A DNA stretch of 64,000 nt from the NCBI GenBank assembly GCA_027575765.1, contig JANBPT010000077.1:17826-81825 (forward strand), written 5' to 3'. Source of the DNA: Tieghemiomyces parasiticus. Its lineage: Eukaryota > Kickxellomycota > Dimargaritomycetes > Dimargaritales > Dimargaritaceae. Numbering within the stretch: position 1 is the first letter of the stretch; each line of letters opens with the position of its first letter. Shown one piece after another: positions 37,201 through 48,761 of the stretch. The notes below the pieces were generated by a model that was not told the DNA's origin, did no database searches, and worked only from the letters and a program-made list of their open reading frames with translations. The position numbers and the translations under genes were made by a program.

Positions 37201-38623
37201 CGTATACATACATTTCTATTGCCATTAAACGGATGCCTATCCTTAGTCGCCAACAACGATGGGGGGGGTGATGGTGGAAGGGAGGAGGCTACTTTGTGCG
37301 TAATTTAAAGCCAGGAGTCCATATAAGGACTTAATGGGTAATAGTGTTGAGCGTGGGCGGGCACAGAAACTCATACGCCGTGATTATCTCTAGGGTCGCT
37401 TAAAATAAGGCTATAGTGTGATGGAAACGGAGAGCGCCCCGCTACATCCGACCCCACTCGGCCTGACAGACTGCAAGTTACCACAGAGGAGAGGGTAAGT
37501 GCCCTCCCACCCGCTTGGGTATTCCCCCAACGTATTCAGAAGGCTTGGCAACTGATTCTCTATTCCGTTTACCATACGTCTTTATATGCAATTGTTTATT
37601 AATACATCTTCCGTTATCACCACACGACTGTATGTACCATAAACCCTAATGCGCAACTGCTTCGTGATTATTAACCTCGACCGGAGCCGAACCGGTACAA
37701 CTAGTCCGTTAGTCAGCATGAATTACAGCAAGTTTCCTGAGATGCATTGTCGATGGTGATAACACCACGCATACCGCTGCTTATTAGCTGTCAAGCAATC
37801 GGGAAGGCCAACATGCCAACGTGGGCATCTACAGTGTGCAGCAGTTGATAAATATTTATTATATACAGGGGGAGCCACCACTCTAACTCAATTGACAGTT
37901 CTCCCGCGACATGGCAAGGTGAAAGGGTGCCGGGGTATTGAGAGAACGAGTACAAGGGTCTCACGCATGAGTGAGCAACCAAAGTGGTACTGGCGGGCAA
38001 CAAACGGCCGATCGGACCCAACAAGCGCGGGAATGGTCGGGCGTGTCACGATTGCCGAGGAGTATTTTTTTCTTTTTGGAAGAGGAAGAGTAGAAGTGAG
38101 CAAGTCGATAGTAGTGCGATTGGGTATCGGGAGGCGACGGGACGTGGAGAAATGAATGGTCATAAGGAATGAACCCGGAAGGGCCGGGCTGGGGGGAGAG
38201 AGGGAAAAAGACGGCCGCAGGGAGAAAGAGTGATGCAAAAGGGCTAAATGGAAGTAGTGGGAAGACGGCAAATAGTGGCGCGCCGACGGAAGGGAGGCGG
38301 GTATCACAGTGCTTCGGGGGTCGGGAGCGAGAGATTGGTGATACAGCGACGAATAAATAATATATGTAAAAGAGAAGGTCGCTATAATAGGGGGGCAAGA
38401 TAGGTCGGGCAAGAATTCAATGTACAAAGGTGCGGGTATGAGATTATCGAATGATGTAGGTTTGGCGGAGGGGAGAAAGGCCAGGCAGGGTCGGCCGTAG
38501 CTTGAAGGGGGTGGGAGGTATAGGTATAGCCGTAATGAAGAGCTACTAGAATGGCGGGTCAGGGACCGCTAAACGATTTCGTCGTGAAATGAATCAAATG
38601 GAGGAGGCTCCAAAAAATAATAA
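34201..38623. other. Intergenic, nothing recognised
   Basis: It starts with the 3' flank of the KIAA1143-like gene, with ATTAAA near 34238 as a possible poly(A) signal. No coding region could be supported. From about 37880 to the kinase 2 stop, the + strand is G/A-rich, i.e. pyrimidine-rich in the sense of kinase 2. This produces long but meaningless Ser/Pro/Leu-rich minus-strand frames (such as 37888-38427). Confidence 0.6.
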
Positions 38624-39817
38624 TCAGGCAGCGCTGGACAGGTCAGCGGGGACCTCGTGGGCGTGGTAGACACAGAGCCCCGGTTGGCAAACCTGGATAC
38701 TCTGGAACCATGGGGTGGCCATGACGGAAGGAACGCTGGGGCGTTCGTTGGGATTGAGGGCCAGCATGTGCGCCAGGATGGGCACCACTTCGGGCTGGTG
38801 GGGCAGCATACGCTGGAGGATCGGGCGCGGGTGGCGGGTGAAGAGGGCAAAATTGGGGTCTGCGAGGGTGGCGCGGTCCCAGGGAAAGTGCTTGGTACAC
38901 ATGGCGATGTAAATGATGGCGAGGGCCCAGACGTCGACCTTTCGGGCGTCGTAAACAGTGACGCCACCGTTGGGACCGGTCGCAAACAGTTCCGGGGCCA
39001 TGTAGGTGTCCGAGCCGCAGGTACCCGTGGCTAGGATAGCCGAAGTGTGCTGTTGCTGGGGGTCATACTTGGGGTGTGAGGTGGTAGCGCAGCCGAAATC
39101 GATCACCTTGACCACGCCGTCGGATGTAATGCACACATTGTCCAGCTTGAGGTCGCGGTGGGCTACCCGGCGCTGGACGTGGAGATAGTAGAGCCCGTGA
39201 ACCAGCTGGGCAAAGTAGCAGCGCACTTCGGCAAGGCCCAGGTTGCCACCCTGGACCAGAGTGAACAGGTCCAGCGGGCAGTAATCCATGACCGAGTAAA
39301 ACACACCGTCGTCCTCTTGGAAGTAGTCGTAGTTGGCGATCACATTGGGGTGGTCGAAAGTGCGGGTAAGGGAGGCTTCGTGAAGGACTTGGCGCACGTA
39401 GCGCTGAGCCCGGTTGGTGGACTGCAGGACGGCAGACGGGATGACCAGGCGCTTGACGGCCAGTCGGTTCGAGTCGTCGCCGGAGGGGCAGTGTAGGGAC
39501 ACCACGCCGTTGGTACCGGCACCGAGACACCGTAGGGCCGGGCCATATACACTGGCGGCATAGCCGAGAGGACGACGGGAAATGACCGAGACCGGGGCGG
39601 GCGAGGTTGATGGCGAACGACGGGTAGGCGAGGCCGGTTCCGAGGAGCGGGTCTTGCTGCTGGTCCGGCTGCGCTGGAACCACTCGGCCAGGTGCGAGAG
39701 TGGGCCCGAGGGCGAGGCCTCACCGCTCAGTTTGGGGCTGGCATCGAACGAGTCGCGATCGCACAGCGTCGAGGTGGGCGAGATTTCACCGGCGTAGGCG
39801 AGGGAAGCGGCCGACAT
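38624..39817 (-). CDS. HAL/NPR1-family Ser/Thr protein kinase 2, 397 aa
   Basis: Intronless paralogue of the kinase at 25383-26687. A Ser/Pro/Thr-rich tail (about residues 1-90) precedes the core: glycine loop LGAGTNGVVSL (from 98), Lys122 in LAVK, alphaC Glu147, HRDLKLDN at 220-227 (Asp222), DFG 240-242, GSDTYMAPE at 268-276, DVWALAI and FPWDR. Catalytic residues are intact. It shares the FYSVM-YCP-D-F hinge pattern with kinase 1, but has Thr where kinase 1 has Pro in the GSD-Y-APE motif and a short insert (PQQQHTS) before it. The C-tail is shorter. Start Met at 39817 gives a normal N-terminus; an in-frame ATG 18 codons upstream at 39871 would add a hydrophobic stretch not expected in this family. 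Family role: control of ion and nutrient transporters; the substrate here is unknown. Confidence 0.92.
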   Translation of the reverse strand: MSAASLAYAGEISPTSTLCDRDSFDASPKLSGEASPSGPLSHLAEWFQRSRTSSKTRSSEPASPTRRSPSTSPAPVSVISRRPLGYAASVYGPALRCLGAGTNGVVSLHCPSGDDSNRLAVKRLVIPSAVLQSTNRAQRYVRQVLHEASLTRTFDHPNVIANYDYFQEDDGVFYSVMDYCPLDLFTLVQGGNLGLAEVRCYFAQLVHGLYYLHVQRRVAHRDLKLDNVCITSDGVVKVIDFGCATTSHPKYDPQQQHTSAILATGTCGSDTYMAPELFATGPNGGVTVYDARKVDVWALAIIYIAMCTKHFPWDRATLADPNFALFTRHPRPILQRMLPHQPEVVPILAHMLALNPNERPSVPSVMATPWFQSIQVCQPGLCVYHAHEVPADLSSAA

Positions 39818-42800
39818 TGCGCCAACGGAAACTAACAGGGTAACGGAGGGGGGAGATGGAATGGCGTGCACCAGCGAATGTGCGAGGGCGGTGGTCTATA
39901 AATAATGGGGGGGTTTACGAGGCGATGATCGGGACGTAATTCGTAGGGGGGTCCGGCAAACTGGTGACCGATGGATGGAGGATAAGGAAGTTGGAAGGCT
40001 GGGCCGGGTCGAATAGATATTTTAAGGCGCCAAGGTTCACCGACGGCATAGAGTGGAGGGAGGTGAGTGATTAACGTCAAACCGGAAATCTAGGGTTTTC
40101 GTTCGAGATACGGTGGGTTAGAGACGCACAGCGCGGAGCGTCGGGGTAATCAATTGCCACGAATAAAGGTGGGGAGTGTGTGCGGATGACACTTCATGTA
40201 AAGAATCGATGCAGGAGGCCGGAGGCAGCCAGAAACAGTAGATAAGGAAGCGGAGTACGGAACGTTAGGGAGACTGACGGTGTGGTCGAGTATAGGCACG
40301 AGGAAGGAAGTGTGGAAAACCAATTCAGACTAGGCTAGAGTAGCTGCAGCTGGGGAGAGAACAAGGGAGGTGGGTAAAGTCCAAGGGGTGATGGTGATAT
40401 TGCAGGTCGCCGACAGTTGGGGCGCACTGGGGGGTTTAAATACTTTGGTCCAGTGCGATGCGGCAGGGCCTACCCACAGTCGACGGATTGGCAAGGGGGA
40501 AGGGTGTTGGCCGGGAGGACGAGAAACGAGAAAAACCGGTCGTGAAGGGCCGGCGAGGCGGGTGAATGGGTAAAATAAAATAAAAAACTGCCGCGGCGAA
40601 TCTGGAGAGAGGCTGGGTGGGGGAATAAAGAGGACCGTATGGAAGGTAGGACAGCCGGTAGATACGGGTAGATAGATGGGAAAATCGGCCGATAGGCGTC
40701 GTCTGCTCGCTGCCGCCTATCCCTCCCCTCCGTTCCGCCTGCAAACAGCGCCCCGTAGTGCAGCGGAGTTTTAAATCCCACCCGGCAGTTCGGGTGGCTT
40801 GCTAGAACGGTGGCAATGAGGCGGAGGAGAAACCAAGGGTGCGCGTGCGGTCCGCCACAGGTTTATCCACCGCCTCGAGTTCACAGGCGGGTTGGATCCT
40901 ACTACCTGTCCGCACAAGCGGTATTAATCCCGGCCTGCACGTACCCTTCCCCTATCGACTCACTGTTCCGTGGACTGGGCAGCTTGACAGATTCGAGCGC
41001 CGATGGTGCGGGTGGACTGGGAGAGCGCGCGCACTGAATCTTGTCGGTACCACACTGCACAGGCGGCGGGCTACTGAGTAAGAGTGAGTGACGAACCCAC
41101 CCTTCGCGAGCCAGCCAGAGTGAGGTTTTGTGAGTGGCAGTCGTTATTCAAGGGAGTGCGGAACAACGGACAAACGGAAATCTAGCAGGGTGTATCGACG
41201 ACTGGCCGTAGTCGCCAAGGCCGGGGGGTGTCACAATCGAATGGCCGAAGCATCTTTACGCCCTTTAACGGCTCACACGGCCGGGGGCAATGGCTATAAT
41301 TTGACCGCCCCGACGACCTTTCCTGGTGCCCGACCGGTCTACCGTCTAGCTACCTGTGTCACGTCTGGCGGGCTTGGCGAGTGGAGGATGGTAACGTATT
41401 ACTCTCCTCTCCTTTTTTTTTCTCACAGGCCCAGCCGCTGACCGTTCTCCTCCTTAGCGCACTGCTGGTCGCCTGGGATCATTGTGTTACCTACCACCTG
41501 CCTAATCAGGCCGCCCGTTCGCCAATGACTATACGACATAGCCGACGTGTCCGATAGATAGGCGGGCCGGAATGGACGCACCCTCACGGGTACAGTCTTT
41601 ACTGCGTCGCGGCTAGAGGATAATTCATGACGCCGTTTCCTCTCCTCGCCCCGGCCGGAAGACGGCGACGGGAGGGCATGGGCAGAAGAGCCGTGTCGCC
41701 TTGCACCAAACAAAGCCGACCAAATATCCCGGTTTATCCCTGGGTTCCCCCTCCCTCTCCGCCTTAACTCGGTTGAATTACTTTGACCAGCCTTATTTTT
41801 GGCCGCCCCTCTGAAGCCGGGGCACAGCATTGACCAGTTCGCACAAGGAGGCGGTGACGGTGGTTTGGGTTCTTACCACCGTTGCCACTGACGAACGGGA
41901 GACAATTGGAACGGGATTCCTTCCCCGACCACAATGGCACCCACCCCGTAAGGCCGCCTTTATGGCTAAATATCGTCATCAACTGCAGTACCGTGCAGAA
42001 CGCTGCCCTCGGGACTCGGCAGAGAACGCAGTCAAGGTCGAGGGCGAAGGGGGGGAGGGTCATTGCACCGTGACTACGCTGACCTAATACACGTCCTCCC
42101 CTCGCAAGTACTGACCCCCGTGGGGGTCACCGCGGCCCGGACGGGATCCACTATAGCCATCACCCTTATCCACCCACACTCTACCTTCACTTTCGTCAAT
42201 CGTACTGGCACAGGCCAGGCCCATCACGACATATCCACCCCGTCGAGATCGTGGAACAGGGCCTGGCCAGTGTGCCGTTAGGATACGCCCAAGTGGCCAA
42301 TCCTTGGCCCTTTACTATGTATGATCTTCGCCCGTTCCCAAAAGGATGGGGCCGGTCTATTAAAATGCGACGGGGATGGGTGGGGAGGGGAGTCATGGTG
42401 ACGCTGTCTGGGACCTGCGCTACCCAGGAAGGTGAGAAAAAGGGCTAGGCCCAGTTGGTCAGCTGCGCAATACAGGGCGCCCGCATTTGGAATGTGGACG
42501 ATTATCCGCCGCGGTCCTTAGTAGTCCCTTGAGACGCGCAACTTGGGGGACTCCCATCACTCGAGATATATTTCCGTAAGCTTACATCTCACCCGTGACC
42601 TGTTGATTGTACGTGGGGGACCTTCGCTTTATCTGTACGCTTAAAGTGCGGCTGTAGGGACATGTTTTGCACCGGCCGGCATGATATGAAACTAGGCCCT
42701 TATTGGCCACTGTGGTGGGCGGCTAAAAATATCGGGTACCGGTGGCGTTGCAGGGTCTGGCGGACGCGATGAATCCCGCCCGCCCGAGACTGTTCTGAAA

Positions 42801-45800
42801 GAATTAATAGGACTAGGTTCTCCCCGTCTCGGCCCGTTTATCTTAAGTGCAGTGGCGGTGGTCGGAAGGTGGCGTTGACCAGTAAAGGTCCGACCACAGT
42901 GGCCCACCTGTTCCCGAATATCCCTGTACACCGCTGACAGCGGACATTGAACGGGCCTTTCTTCGTACAGTGCCAGGCCTACAGCATCTGCAGACTACAG
43001 TCTCCGTTCGATGCCGCCCCACCGTACACTAGTTGGCGCGCAGGGCAGAGCCGACCGCGGCTCGTTGAAGCCCAGCTACGCCCTCCCCTCCCCTGGTCGC
43101 ACCCGCACTCGAGTTCATGAATACAAGGCCTGTGGTCATCGTCTTCGCTGGCCTGTATGGCGAGCCGGCGGAGAGTCCGAATTTCAGGCAAGCCAGATGG
43201 CGACGAACGAATGGCTGGGCCGTCTTTTGTTTTCATCAGGACCGTCCAGGTCGCGCGCGGCCCCTAGCTACCTCATTCAAAAATGCTGTGAGACTGTACC
43301 TGGCCCTCCCCCTCCTCTCCTCGTCCCCTACCTCCCTTCACTCCCCACACACACCCACACCCAGCTCGCGAGGTTGGGTTGCTGGGCCATGGCCACCTGA
43401 CTGGCGGCCCACTCACGGACCCCTCACCCCTGACGCCCCTCATCGTGCTCGCATGACCGTGGAGAGACGTGGGGGTGCGGTGGAGCAGGTGGCTGCCTTT
43501 GGCAGGTTTAGGGGTTTGGTACTCTGGCTTGCGCGTTGGGCTAGGGTAGGCCACTGTTTGTTTTCAATTCGGAGAGCCACTGCCCTTACCGAATCTGTGC
43601 GAGGACGTGGAGGCTCCTTATTATCATCGAAGAGACTTTCGTGTCATTGAGGGTACCGTACTGTGATGTAGGAGCCAAGTTGCACACATACACTCGTAGC
43701 CGGCCAGCCAAGCCTGTTTTTGTTTACCTGAAGCACCGCTTATTCTGGCAGTTGGCAGGGTAAGGGTTGGGACCAACCCATCGTAATTGAACTGTCGACA
43801 CGGCGCAAACAAAGGACATGTGGCCCTGGATGGGTTCAGCTGCGCGCCAGCACACTGATTTGTACAGTCTACTGGTCGTTTTCCCACTTACCCCCTTATC
43901 TGTATCCTCTACCTCAGTACGGCCCTTAAACACACGAGTTTTTGTTGTCCGGTTCTCTAGGCTAACCGTCACCACACTTGTAGCCCTCACTTACCACCTG
44001 CATCCACCCACACTTCCTGGCACCGCACCTCCAGCCACATTGTGGCCCTGCGTATGTATTGGGCGTAAACAGCACACGCCTGCATAGTGAGTCTCACTAG
44101 CCGTGTGACATTCTCCTCTGGTAAGGATTCACTAGCAGGGTTGCCTCATCGCCATCCTGTGTAGGTTCCCTAACCGTTGGGCCCGGAAAATTTATTTTTG
44201 GTAAAGCCACGTGTACTACACCACGCCAGTGGCCGGGCTGGACTCTACTGTCGCGGAAAAGGTAGTAAATGAAAGCGAAGCGCATTCGCAGTTTCGCTTC
44301 CTAGTGCCCTTTGAACAAGCCGTTCCCTTGGTCTGGAGCCCCGTGCGCTTTGTCGTGGATTTTCCGCCGGTCGATACATCGGGGTTATGCACTTCCTCTT
44401 TGTATTAGCCTTCTTTGTATCCTTGACTCCGTCTCTTTATTTTTGGGGAACCGGTACAATGAGGGCGGGTATACGAGGCGATAGATAATGGGCCTGGCGG
44501 TATGCTTTTATCTCGTACCGAAGAGCGGGGCAGGGTCCCCAGATCGCCACCTAATAGTATGGGCTACTTATTTTTAGTGTCTCCGGCCCTCAATGCCACT
44601 TCGTCATTGTGGGTCACAGTCGGAGAATGAACGAATATTTTTTTTTACTTTGTAGTTCAATCTCTGTACACCACCATAATCTAGGGTGCCTTTGAGGAGC
44701 GCAAGGTCGGTTCGTACGGTGCATTTCCACTCTAGGGCGTCGCACAGTGCAAGCGCTGGCTATTGGCCTATAGACATAGAGCACAACCAGCCCAAATCGA
44801 TTGTTCCTCTGCTCGCTATAGTCGAGGGTCTGGCATCTCAAAGTTCTCGCCCGGAACCGAGGGCACATGGTGTGAAAGAATATCCAGGGATCGACGGGAT
44901 TGGGAAGCAAGAGCGCCACACCCGAGCCCCAAAAGAAAGCTGTACCCATGATCCCCCCCTCGCCCCAGCCACAACACGACCCATCACTCTTCGGCATCCT
45001 TAAGGTATCACTAGTGGTCACCCTTCACCTATCTTCCCCCACCACGGTGGCGGTTACCGTGGCTGGATTCGAGTAACCGTTCTGCCCCGCTTAGTATAGT
45101 GGCTTGGGTGGTCATAGACCTCTCACACCTCCTCTTGCACACCATCCGTGCACTGGTACCGTAAGTAGGGTGAAGAAGTAGAGGTGAGGTGAAAGAGAGC
45201 GACCTGCCCCCACAGCGCCTCAGGTGTGCTACAGATCCTCCCAGCCACCGGTGTTTAGTAGGACCAGCTCCCACCCTTACCACCACTGTCGCCACTCATC
45301 CTTCGAAATCCGGTACCAAATGGCGAGCTCAGCCATCCCTCTGCCCTAAGGGAATCTCCGTCGGACCGTACGCTGTGATGCCAGGAGGTTGTTATGGTCC
45401 GTGGGCCCAGTGCGTGTACGGGAAATCTGGTAGGCTGTCCCACCCTAGCCACCGTACTACGCCGCAGGGGGGGGGTGGTATTGGAAGGAATTACCAGGGT
45501 ATAACAAGCACATGAACCGGTTTCAGTTCGTTCTACTCTCCGTACACGTGCCGAAGGGAGAAGAGGCGAAGGGATGCCCAATTCTGCCGGTAGATTCTGA
45601 GCCTTCAGATGGGCTCTGCCCAGATATCCCTTCGGCACTTCGCTTTGCTCGTGTTTCATTTTGTCTCGCTCAATCTGACCCATACCGGTGTGCAGGAGGA
45701 ATAGTCGACGGCCCGACCGCCTGCGCAACGGAAACTCGGTCGTGCGAATCCTTACGTTCTATGATTAGCGACAGCCATGCTGCTCACATCAGTTCTTTAA

Positions 45801-48761
45801 ATTGAATTGAATATATGTTCTGTTCTGTGCGTGTACATCGGCCTCGGCCTGCTGATATCCGCCATTTTTTAGCCGACGAGTCCAGTGACGCCCCCATTCG
45901 TTGAACAATCCCAATCTAGAGGGTGGGAGGTGATGGTGGCCTCTCTCTGCGGTCCTTACTTTACGGCTTCAACACTACACGGCTATTCCCTCGGTCTATC
46001 CAGGATAACGCTGGGCACTCAAGAGCAGCAGAGATAGGGAGAGCTGGTTCTACCAAGACCTTGGTGATCAGTTTAGATACCGTGTCACCTCTTGGCATGC
46101 TCCGCCCCTCCCTCTCAGGATTGGGGGGGGGAGGTTTCCCTTCCCAACTTGGCCATTTTAGAATATATGGTGAGCACATGGTGAGCTCCACACGGTGCAG
46201 CAGCAGGCATGGTCTCTTGTGTTGCACCGGTTCGCGCTGCGCTACCATTTCGCCAGGATTGCCTAATCGAAAATAATGGCCCGATATCCAGACTTGCCCC
46301 GGGAGGGTACGTTTTTAACTCTGCATGGTAAGCGGGCGGTCGGCGATAACGCACGTCCGCTACACTACCCACGCCATGGTTACTCCGTAGCGCCACGGCC
46401 AAGGGAGATAACTAGTCCCGAAATGGTCAAGCCAGGGCCAGTGAGTGGCCACAGCGGAAGCCACATTGTTCTTCGTGGAAAGTTTTATTTTTTTGGGCGG
46501 TGTACAGCAAGGGGTCATCTGAGTGTAGCCTGGATATCCACGTGGTACATCCGATGGTCCGCCGGGTAGTGGCGGGTTGCTCATATTGATATTAGCATCT
46601 ATAGGCAGCTAGGCCACTAGCGAACGATCCCTAGATTATTATTATTTTTTACCAAATGTCAGCATCTAATAAGCCCATTACCTTGGCTGTACGACGTACA
46701 CCACACCGCTCTTGACAGCCCAAGGGTAATCGCATCCACTTACTAGGTACAGCGAGATGGCGACTTATCATGGATCCGAGGGTATGCGCCAAATTGGCTA
46801 ACCAGCCGACTAGCCTCTAGTCTAAGCCAGGTAGCGAGTTTTTTTTTAAAAAAAGAGAGCGGTTTAACAGGCTGCCTTGGCCGAGCGAATCTACTAGTCC
46901 CTTCACAGGCTCTTCTATTACCCCTCCTCATCTGCACCGCCTTATCATGTCCATCTCAAGTCAATCGGAGCACTAGTGTGTCAATCAAGAGCCGGCCGAA
47001 GATTAAGTTACTACAGTCACCCACTTACGACCTCTCAGAAGAAACTTAAATAAGGCATATATCTCCGAGAATCTTTGATCTCGGAAGGTTTAATTGATCT
47101 TTTTTCAAGCGAGTCGAGCTCACTAATTCCGGGGAATCCCGTAAGCTTAGGACTGATCTCCCCGAAGGAAGCTGCAGCTTGTGGGAGCCAGATTGACGCC
47201 ATGGTGGGCGATGTTTCCTCTCCCCCTCTTTGCAATACTACGGGGAAGGATATCAATATAGATGGGGACAATAAGTCGGTGTGGTTCCTCACATGTACGC
47301 CAACGTAACCCCCTTCCCCCACTCTTCGGGCGCAGTCCCGACTGGTGGGTTCTTCACTGCCAATCCCAGATGATTTTTCCATCTGAACTAGACAGAAGGT
47401 AGAGGAGGAGGGGGATCTGAGAGGCAAATCAATATCATTATTAAAGGTTATAGAGTAGGTGAGGATTAAGGACAAGGTGAATCCGGCCAAAGTGATTAAA
47501 TCGATCAAATCTCAAGTCTCTCCACTGGACATTTAGGTTCCGGATTGCCTGACTATCAATTGGGGGGTGGGTTTAAAAATAATCGAATGTAGCGTAGAGT
47601 AAAGCTGTGGTCAGTTGGCGGATTGGCCACAAGCCTAGAGGGCTGCGAAATACTGGGGGCTAAGAGGGGTTAAGAAGGTTACAGAGGTGTACCTGTGTGG
47701 GATTTATCAGTGACAGAATACATGTGAGATCCAAAAGGTAACAACACATCCACGGTACCATCACTTCAAAAACCATTTCACGGTAACTTTTCGTGAGCCT
47801 AGTAATTCCGGTTAGGATCTGTGCGGTCGGTAAATCCTCCGCATCCAGTTTATCTATAAATATCTTGTAATTAGTTATGCACAAAGCGACTTACACTTTC
47901 CCATATTGATTGTTGTTCATACCTTACTTTGTTGGACATGATGTCGGTCACCCTTAGTTGTTCGTGCGACAGGTTATTGAGGTCTACTCAGTACATAATA
48001 GGCGGGGGTCAGCAAGCTGGTCGGCCCAATGTGACCAAAAGAGAGAAGGAAGAGTAATAAAGCAGGAGAGAGGGTCCGCGCTCAGCAAAGGGGGGGGGGT
48101 GCAAGCGGGAGAGCCCCGATGAAAAAAAAAGAAACGGTAAGGGCAAAAGGGGCGGTTTGTAAGGCCGACCGGACCTATACCTTGGATTGTCGTAGGGGCA
48201 ATACTGGTGGTATATCCTATCAAGATGGATAAGGCCAAAATGCTACTCCCTTTTTGACGTTCTCTTTGATCCTCGTGCACCTAGAAAAAAGTGAGACCAT
48301 TCATCAGCCACCCACCGCTTGTTCATTTCGCATCGCTAGTATTTCCATGTTCGCCCTTTGGTCCAGCTTGCAAGGATCACAGGACCACTGACTCCCTCCC
48401 CGATAACTCGAGATACTTAATGGTATGTGCTGCCGGTTAGCCAACCACCAGCGTCTGTACAGGCACATACAAGTGCCACGAGGTTGTCCTTCAATTAACG
48501 AGGGTAAACACATAACCTCCTCTTGATTGCATCTACACTCGAGAGTTTTACTCACCCCGACTCCCCTGGGTCGTTCCTAGCGCCCTGACCACCACCCATA
48601 TGCCCCTTCTTATCTAACCTACCTTAGCCTGCTTCACGTAAGTATTGATCATTAAGGGCTAATAGTAGGTCATTGGATGCAGTCGAGCTGTCGAGCCAAG
48701 ATTCAAGGTACCAATACTAATAATTAATAGTAATGAAACATGCGATTGGGAGACCAAACCT
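39818..48761. other. Kinase 2 upstream flank, then gene-free DNA
   Basis: To about 40650 the + strand is G/A-rich, matching a C/T-rich promoter and leader for kinase 2 on the minus strand. The rest has many open frames of 60-177 codons, none with a recognisable domain (for example 43117-43650 and 45255-45728). A compact dyad lies at 42112-42129. At 47035-47508 both strands are open and protein-like; this is noted as a lead, not as a gene. Confidence 0.55.
42112..42129. repeat. 18-bp dyad, 8-bp arms around GT
   Basis: TGACCCCC (42112-42119) and GGGGGTCA (42122-42129) are exact reverse complements separated by GT. A regulator binding as a dimer could use such a site, but no gene starts nearby. 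Confidence 0.7.

Noticed and set aside
37671..37740. tRNA-like TTCGGCT T-loop on the minus strand
   Set aside because: No acceptor stem or D arm could be paired with it.
37888..38427. 179-codon minus-strand frame downstream of kinase 2
   Set aside because: It is a product of the C/T-rich 3' flank, giving Ser/Pro/Leu runs without any conserved motif.
39063..39683. 206-codon minus-strand frame inside kinase 2
   Set aside because: It is an alternate frame of the kinase gene, rich in Pro/Arg, with no motif.
43117..43650. 177-codon + strand frame
   Set aside because: No recognisable domain, Arg/Pro-rich, crossed by simple sequence; no splice or promoter support.
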